NCBI GenBank assembly: GCA_000818945.1
Contig: KN805430.1
Location: forward strand, 94,247 to 158,246
Length of the DNA: 64,000 nucleotides
From: Schizochytrium sp. CCTCC M209059
Lineage: Eukaryota; Sar; Bigyra; Thraustochytrida; Thraustochytriidae
Direction: 5' to 3'
Each line of letters opens with the position of its first letter. Position 1 is the stretch's first letter. The translations under genes and the position numbers were made by a program. Below are positions 38,467-47,400 of the stretch, one piece after another. The notes below the pieces were generated by a model. It was not told the origin of the DNA. It made no database searches and saw nothing but the letters and a program-made list of their open reading frames with translations.

Positions 38467-41400
38467 CTACAGAGTTTTCTTGATCGACTTGTCGAGGAAT
38501 TCCTTGGTTTTACTCTGCGCCATCATTCGAGAGAGTTGGCCGACAGGATTGGAAGTCATGTCATTCGCGCCGCCTGCGCCGTCTCCAGGGCCGCTCGTGT
38601 CCGCAGCGCCCCCCTTGGCGTCTGTCTGCGATGCAGTGAAGCGCGAATAATCGTCGAGATCCTCCTTGGGGAGAAATTTGACTGCGTTCGAAGCCAAATG
38701 GCCAACTGTAAGTGCAGCCTTGTATTGAAGCTCTTCGTCGGTTGATCGCGCGCGCGCCAAGCGCAACAACGCTTGGATACCGCCCTCGCTGGCGATCTTG
38801 ATGTGATTCTCATAATTGTCTGCGAGCTTAAGAAGCGCAAGACCTGCATAATGACGTGGTTCGGCTTGCGTGGACATCATGGCGACCAGCGGCCGCAGAG
38901 CACCAGCAGCGACCATCTTGGTCTGAAGATCGCGGTTCGACGCCAGATGCGCCAACGAGAACGCAGCATACTCCTGGCACTCCACATCTTCGATCGCAGC
39001 GTACTCGATGATGACATCCAGCGCGCCATCGCGCACCAAGTCATCGTGGTACACCATGCTTTCGGCCAAGAGAGCCAGTACATAGCCACAGTTGCGTTTC
39101 ACCTCCATGTCGCCATTTGCCGCCTGCGAAAGCACCGTGACCAGGCCACCCTGCTCCATGATGCGCGCTTTGACTTCTTCGGTTTCGCAGCAACATCCGA
39201 TGCAGTACAAGGCCGTGCGCACGCACATGAGGTCTCTTGAATTTGCCACAATGGAAAGCACAGGCATGATTCCCTTCTCCTGCGCGATCGACATCTTTGT
39301 CACCGCGTGCTTGCCCAGCGCCAAGGCCGTGAGACCCAGAATCGCGGAGCGCTGCACTTGTACATCCGGAAAGCGGACCAAGTCCACCATGGGACTCACA
39401 GCACCCTCTTCCACGAGTCGAATCTTGTTGTCCCCGTGATCGCCGAGCGCCAAACCCGCCACGGCCAGAGCTGCATATCGCTGGATTTCTGCGTCTGGGA
39501 ACCGTGCCAGAAACAGCAGCGGCCGAGCAGCTCCCTGCTCGACAATTTCGACCTTGTCGTCGCCTGCTGCGAGATTGCACAGCGCCAGCGTGGCGTAGCG
39601 TTGCGTCGCAATGTCGAGCGATCGCGCCATCGCAAAGAGGGTCGGAAGCGCGCCCTTCTTGATAAGCAATGGCTTCAGCTCGCCGGGTACCGAGATGCAC
39701 GAGAGCGCTCGCGCGCAATCTCGCTGCACTCGCGCGTCCTCGCCAAGACCAACTTCCGACAAGACCTCGATACCGCCCTCACGCGCGATGTCAACGTGAT
39801 ATTCCGGGGAATCGGCAATATTTGCCATCGCAAAAGAGCAGTCGCGCTGGACCTCGAGATCTTTGAACTGCATGCACGCCAGAATCTGGCCAAGACCGCC
39901 TTCGCGCACGAGCTTGGTCTTGTTCTCCTCGTTGAGAGAAAAACTTGCAAGCGCTGCGGACGCTGTGCGCTGGTAGTCGAGTAACGGGGACTGCGCCAAG
40001 GCCAAAAAGGGCTTGAGCAAACCCTCCTTGACAATGAAGATGCGGATCTCGGCGTTTGTTGAGAGGAACCGAAGTCCCATCGCTGCATATCGCTGGCAGA
40101 CAGTGTCAGAGGAGTTGGTCAGCTTCACCAGCGCGCGCAAGGCGCCCTGCTTGTACGCCTTGATGTTGTTCTCCTCGTTGCTCGTTAGGTTGGCAAAGCA
40201 CCGCGACACATCCTGCTGGATCTCGTCGTTGTTCACATGTGAAAGCTCCACGAGATGAGGGACGGCGCCGTCTTCGACCATGATCACCTGGTTCTCCAGG
40301 TCCTCGCTCAAATTGGCCAAGAGACCTGCGCACTGAAGCCGCAAATTCAGATTGAGCGACCCGCAGCAACGTAACACAGGCGGGAGACCGCCTTCCTGAA
40401 TGATCATCTTTTTGATGAGCTTGTGCTGCGAAAGGTGCCGCAGCGAGGCCACGGCAAGCGTCCGCAGGTCCAACGAGTCGTCGCGCGCAAGTTTGATGAG
40501 GGCATGCACGCCGCCCTCTTCTGCGTACTTTTGTCGGTGATCCGGATTTGCGGCCAAATCGCGCATCGCTGTCGCCGCCTGTCTCTGAATTTTAATGTCC
40601 TGCACCTGAGTAAGGTAAAAGAGCGACTGCAAACCGCCCTTGTTGATGATATTTTCGTGCGAATCAATATTTGGCGCCAGCTTGCGAAATGCAAGCGCTG
40701 CGTTATACAGGCACTCAGCGTCTTGTGAAAGTGCAAGATGCACCAGGCCAACGATGCCATTCTTGATGATGCCTGCGTGAATGTCAAACGAGGTGAGCAG
40801 ATTTGCAATGGCGCGCGAGGCCTCACGGTGCACACTCAGACTTGTATGATGCATGAGGCCAATCATAAATTCCCCGCCCCCGCGGTTGGCAATGTGTTTG
40901 TGCGTGTCGGTATCCTCGGCAATATTAGCAATCGCTCCGCAGGCTTGGCGCGCAATCTCTTCATCGGGAGACTGTGCCAACTTGATCATCACCGGGAGCA
41001 CCTCGCTTGCGGCGATTGCAGGCTTGTTTTCGTCGGAAAGAGAGAGATTGCTGAGCGTTGCCGCGACCTCGCGCTGAATCTCAATCGGACATTCGTCTCC
41101 CTTGGCATTTACCGCTGCTGCAAGCGGGCCGAGGACGCGATTGCGAACAAGAAGGCCGCGATTTCCGGCATTCGTTGCCAGACGCCGCAATGCCGCGAGT
41201 GCGAGACACCGTACGTTTTCATCCTCAGAGTGAGCGAGAGCAATGAGAGGCGGGATGGCACCACACTTGCCCAGCTTGTCGTGAACTTCTGCATTTGATG
41301 ACATGTTCGCAAGAGCAAAAGCAGCGTATTGGACCACATCATCGTCACCACACTTGGTGAGCGCCACAAGTCGCTCGAGCGTGCCCTTACTGATGAGGAT

Positions 41401-44400
41401 GCTGTGATTTTCTTCATTGGCGCTCAAATTGCTCAACGCCATTGCCGCGTAGCGCAAGATGTCCACGTCAACGATTTCGCCCACCGCATCATCGTCCGTA
41501 TCCTTATCCTCTTCATCCTCTTCCAGGGCAATCTCTGCGGCAGTACCACTTCCTCCTGCCTTGGTGGCGAGCTTTTTCCTTTCATTCTTGGAAAGACCAC
41601 CTTCGGTGCCCCGTAAAATGGGCCCAAGACCACCGTGCACAATCACTTGCACCTGGGTGCCACGGTCGCAAGCAAGATTGCAAAGTCCGATGAGACCGTA
41701 TCGCTTACAATCCATATCGCCATCCTTGGCGACCAAAACCATGGCCTGCAAGCCGCCTCCCTTGGTAGCGGCGGCTCGCGTAGCCGCGTTGGCAGCCAGA
41801 TTACACAACGTCATGGCAGCGTAGCGCCTGCAGTCGACGTCCTGACTTTGTGCGAGCTGGACCAAAGGAACCGTACCGCGACCCTTAATGAGGGCTTCAT
41901 GATTAGCTTGAACACAGGACATATTGTAAAGGGCCAGCGCAGAGCTCCGCTGGCACTCGAGTCTCGATGAGTTCGCCAGCTGCACGAGCGGAGGCAAACC
42001 TCCAGCCTCCACGATCCGACGACGGTTTGCAGGATGCACGCTCAGATTGCAAAGACACATTCCACAATACCGCTGCGTTTCGAGATCCGACGTTGCCGTG
42101 CTTCGCGTTCCTTCGATGAGGGGACCCAGCGCTCCAACCTCAGCGATAATGCCTTGGTTATCTGGGTTTTCCGCCAGGTTACACAGCGTCATGGCCGCGT
42201 ATCGCTTACACTGCGAAGAGCTATCGCGCAGTACATTCACAAGAGGACCGAGAGCATTGGCTTTGACGATTACCGCTTGATTCCGAAGATCGCTGGCCAA
42301 GTTGCAAAGGGCCATACACGTGGCGGTACGACATTCGTCAAGCTGTTCGGGTCCTAAGAGGCTCACAAGCGCAGGGACACCATTGTTTTCTGTGATGCGG
42401 CTCTGATTTTCTGTCGCGGCGGCAAGTCGGTAGAGAGCTCGCGCTGCATAGTGTCTGCAGTCGGCGTTTGTGTTTGAGCATAGGTGCACAAGAGGCGGGA
42501 TGCCGCCGCACCGAGCAATCGTAGCTTGATTCTGGTAATTGATAGCCAGATTTCCCACTGCCATCGAAGCGTACCTGGCGGTATGTTCCGATGCGGACCA
42601 GCACAGCTGCAGAAGGCTCTTGATATCGTCTTTTATGTAGACGTCAGCCTGGTTGTGAACATTGGCTGTGAGACTTGCGTGTGCACGCGCCACACCCTCG
42701 CGCACAGCTTCGCTCTGCGACTTGCTCATGTGCAAAAGGGCAAGCAAGCCATCCTCTTCCACGATGCTCAGCTGATTGTCCGGATTCTCTGACATGTTGG
42801 CCATCGTCTCGCCAATCTGCGTCATCAGATCTGTGCTCGAGGCCAGACGCGCGGACTCCACAAGGGCTACAAGCCCGCCCATTTCCGTGATTTGTCTCTT
42901 GATGCGGTCATTCAAAGACATGTGGCGAAGCGCAGCAGCGGCGAGACACGAAAGCTCAACAGCAAAGAGATTCTTGGAGACACCAGCCTCATTTACCTCG
43001 CGAGGAAGCTCTTCGTTGGGTTTCCGGCTCTTTTTTGCGTGCGCCTCGGCGTCTGCGCGCATTTGCACAATGACCGCATTCTGCTGCACGAGGAGATCCA
43101 CCATGACTCTCAATGCGCCCTCGCGATACAAGGTCCACTTGAGATCCGGGTTCGACGCCACGTCGCGCAGTGCCGACATGGCGTGCATTTTGATAGCGGG
43201 CTCCTCGGCATTAAGAACGAGGTTGAAGAGTGGCTTGAGTCCCGGTGAGGCGCAAATCTCGATATGGGTGCGCGCGTTGGGAGAGAGTTTACGGTAGCAA
43301 AGAGCTGCGTGTAGCTGGCACTGCAAGTCCTCGGATTTAGCGACGCGAAAGACAGATGGCAGCCCATCCTCGTCGAGAAAAGTCTTGTGGGTCACATGCA
43401 TGGAACCCAACAGGTTGCTGATGGCACGAGATGCCTCGCGGTACACCTCCACCTTTCGTGACCGCATGAGCACGGACAGAAAATGAATGCCCTGTTCCTC
43501 TGTTAAAACAGGATGCGTCTCGGGGTCCTCTGCGATGTTTGCCAGCGCTGCGCAAGCCTGCCGGGAGACTTCCACATCGGTACTTTGTGCAAGTGTGATG
43601 AGCACGCGGAGGCATTCGAGATTGGGACGCTTGGATCCGCAGCCAGAGAGAGCGAGTTTGGCCTCGTCCGAGACGCTAAGATTGCACAGCGCTGCGGCTA
43701 CTTCACGCTGCATCTCAATGTCGCCTGTCTTGCCAGCCTCTGCCAAGGCAGGCAAAAGTCTACCGCGCAGCTCCAGAGCCTCATCACGATTTCTATCGTC
43801 ATTGAGAATGCGACGCAACGCAGAAATGGCCTGACACTTGGCCTGAGGCGCCGGCGCCTTTTGCGCCACCGTGATGAGCGGAGCCATGGCCCCAGCACGG
43901 CCAATTGTTTCGAGCAGCGCTGGGTTCTTGGCCAACTTGCCAATTGCAAAAGCCGCGTTAAAGTGCGTCTCCGCATCGTCAACAATGCCCGGGCGACCGA
44001 GGGCGACCACCAAGGGCGGTAGCGATTCGCAGCTCATGAGTTGCTCGTGATTAATGGGGTTTGCGGCAAGGTTGCCCAATGCCAGCGTTGCGTACCGCCG
44101 AGCCTCCATATCATCGCGCTCCACGTCGACACGGCCAAGCTCATCGACACGCAGCTGAACGAGCGCCGTGAGAGCTTGGATGGCACCCTCATACTCGGGG
44201 CTGCCTGGTTCTCCGACCTCACGCTCGACGACATGGTCGTGATACTTGGGGCGCGTAGTAAGGTTCATAATACCCAGTGCTCCAAGTCGTTGGGTCACCA
44301 CATCAGATTGGTGGCACATGGCGCGAACAAAGGCGAAATGAGCACCGTCCTTAATCAGTTGCTCTTGCATTTCAAAGTCGGCGCCAAGGTTGGCAAGAGC

Positions 44401-47400
44401 TCGTGTCGCCTCGCGATGGACACCCGACATCTTGATGCTTCGAGAAGAGGTGAGCGCACACAGAAATCCGACACCTTCAATGGAAACGATGAGCTCGTGC
44501 GTCGTATTATTCTCAGCCATGTTCGCGATGCACCCGCAGCAGTAACGCACGACATCCTCCTCACCACTTTTGCAGAGCCGAATGAGTTCCGGCAGAGCCT
44601 CGCTTTGCGCAATATCGAGCTTGGTGTTCTCGTTCATGGCCAAATTAAACGCGCATGCTGCGAGTTCCCTCCATATGATCACGTCGCGCGTCCTGGCACC
44701 CATCATGAGCGCTTCGAGGCCACCTTCCTGGACGATACGCTCTCGCGTGTGAGGAGAAGCTGCGATGCCTCGAAGTGTTGCGATCGCGGCCCTCATGTCG
44801 TCAATGTCTTCTGAACACGCAAGGGCAATAAGTGGGGGCAACCCACCTTGCGCGACGACTGCCTCGCGGTTCTCCTCCCTTGAAGCAAGATTGCAGAGCG
44901 CGTACCCAATGGCGCGCTGCGTCTCGAGATCTGCAGAATTTGACACTGTGATCAAAGGTGCGAGCGCGCCGCCCTGCATCATAGCATCATGATGCTCCTC
45001 CGCACTGGCAATGTTTCCGAGGGCCACCGCGCCAAAAAGTCGATACGTTGTATCCGCAGAACATAGGAAAGATACGAGACCCGGAACATTGATGGCACGC
45101 GCCACTGTTGCGTGCTGATCTCCGATGCATCCAGAGAGAGAGAGATTGCAAAGGCAAGCAAGAACCTCATGTTGCACTGCAACGTTCTCAGACTTGGCCA
45201 GCTCCAGGAGCGGGTCTAAAGCGCCTTCCTCGATGATGGTGTTGCGTAGAATGGGGTCACATGCAAGTCCTCGCAGCGCAGCCGTAGCCCGGAGCTGGGC
45301 CTCAGCGTCATCAATGCGCAAAAGATACACGAGTGGCTCGATGACGGTCTCCTCCATGAGCAGCTGGTGATTTTCTGCCACAGCAGCAAAGTTAGCGATT
45401 GCAAAGGTCGCAGCGTTGCGGATCTCGACGTCGTCGTGCTCAATGAGCTCGGTTAGCATTGGTAGAACGCCGCGCTGAATCAAAGGTGGGTGATTACTTC
45501 GTGTGCACGAAAGATTGCAAAGTCCAAAGACAGCGTACCGTTGGCACTCGAGGTCCCCATTTCCAAAGCCTGCGAGATGTACAAGTGAGTTGAGACCACC
45601 CTCTTGCAAAATGCGGGGCTGGTTGGCAATGTGTGTAGCAAGATTGGAAATGCCCATGGCTGCGTAGCGCTGGCTCATTACGTCAGGGGAGGACAGCGCC
45701 GCCGTGAGTGGCGGCAGCGCGCCGCCCGAGGCAATCTCAGAGGTGTGCGCATACTCTGCTGACAGATTGGCGATTGCGCGCGATGCTTCTCGCTGGACTG
45801 CGATTGACTTGGACCGCAGAACGAACTTGAGATGCTGCAATGCGCCTGCTTCGACCATGCGTCCTTGGTTTTCAGTGACCTCTGCAAGATTGGCCAGCAC
45901 ACCACACGCTTGATGCGCTACTTCCATATCGCCTGAATGTCCAAAGGTAACCAGTACCGAGAGTACTCCGGCCTTGACGATGCTGAGCTTGTTCTCTTCC
46001 GAGAGTGAGAGGTTACGTAGTGCTGCTGCCACCTCGCGCAAAACTTCAACATTTGAAGTCGCTCCAAGCTTGAGCAGAGGCACCAGTGCGCCGAGCTCAA
46101 CAAGCTTGATTCGATTTGCCGCATTAAGAGCGAGATGGCGCATAGCAATGACGGCGTGCAGATGGGTGTCCGGGTCATCGCACATGGCCAGATTCACAAG
46201 AGGCTTAACGAGACCCACACGCTCGCCGATGGCGTGCGAGGCCTCGTTTGCGCACAAGCATTCGAGCGCAAACGCCACGCAGCGTCTCGTCTCCAGATCC
46301 TCGGAGCCTGCGACAGTCACGAGCGCTGGGAGCGCGCCGTTTTCGATGAGATCGACATGGTTCGAATGCTCGAGCGCCAAGTTCGAGAGACCGAGGGCGC
46401 CATAACGTTGGCACTTGAGATCCTTGGAGCGAATGAAAGCCATGATCTGCACCAATCCTCCGCATGCAATGACGTCGCGCTGAGAGTCTGGACTCGATGC
46501 AAAGAGGGCCAGACAGCGTGCCACCTCGCGACGAATCTCCGCAACCTCAGAGCCGGCAACCTTCATGAGAGCCGCCAGAACACCTTCATCGATCATGGTT
46601 CGCTGTGTACGACCCTCCACCATCTCGGCAATGTTTCCGATGGCAATAAGCGCGTACCGCTCTCGCTCGCGGTCACATGACTGAACAAGCTGAATGAGCG
46701 CTGGCAGGCAGCCTGAGCGTCCGACCGCAATCTTGTTCTCCTCATTGAGCGTCAGATTGCACAGCGCTGCGGCCGCTTCGCGCTGGGTCTCGATACTGTC
46801 TGCTTGGGCTGCTAAAATCAAGGGTTCCACACCTCCGTTGCGCACAATAGCGAGGCGCACATCGGCATTGACTGCAAGGCCTCGCAACGTCGCAACAGCC
46901 TGAAACTGAACGTTTTCATCGCCAGGAAAAGCAAAGGAAATAATGGGTTTGAGACAGCCACCCTTGACGATGGTGTCGAGATTCTCTGGGCTTGAAGCGA
47001 AGTTGCCGAGCGCATAGATGGCGTGCTGCCGACAAACCACATCTCGCGACTTGCTGAAACCGACGACGAGATCCAACGTACCAGAATTGATCAGGTACTC
47101 GTGGTTCTCCGGAGACACAGCAAGGTTTGCAAGACACAGCAATGCGTACCGTTCCGTCTCTGCGTCTGATGTTGTATTCGTATCCAAGCCTTTGGAAGCC
47201 ATGGTGATCATGGGCTCTACAACCTCCATGTGAACGAGTTTGGTCTGCAATTTGATGTTCGTTGCAAGGTTTGCGAGCGCCATCGACGCCATGCGTTGAC
47301 ACCCAATATTGTCATGACGCAACATGAGCACAAGGCACTCTACGACGCCACAGCGAAACATTTCCTCGCCGTACTCGCAATTTGCGGCAAGATTGCCGAG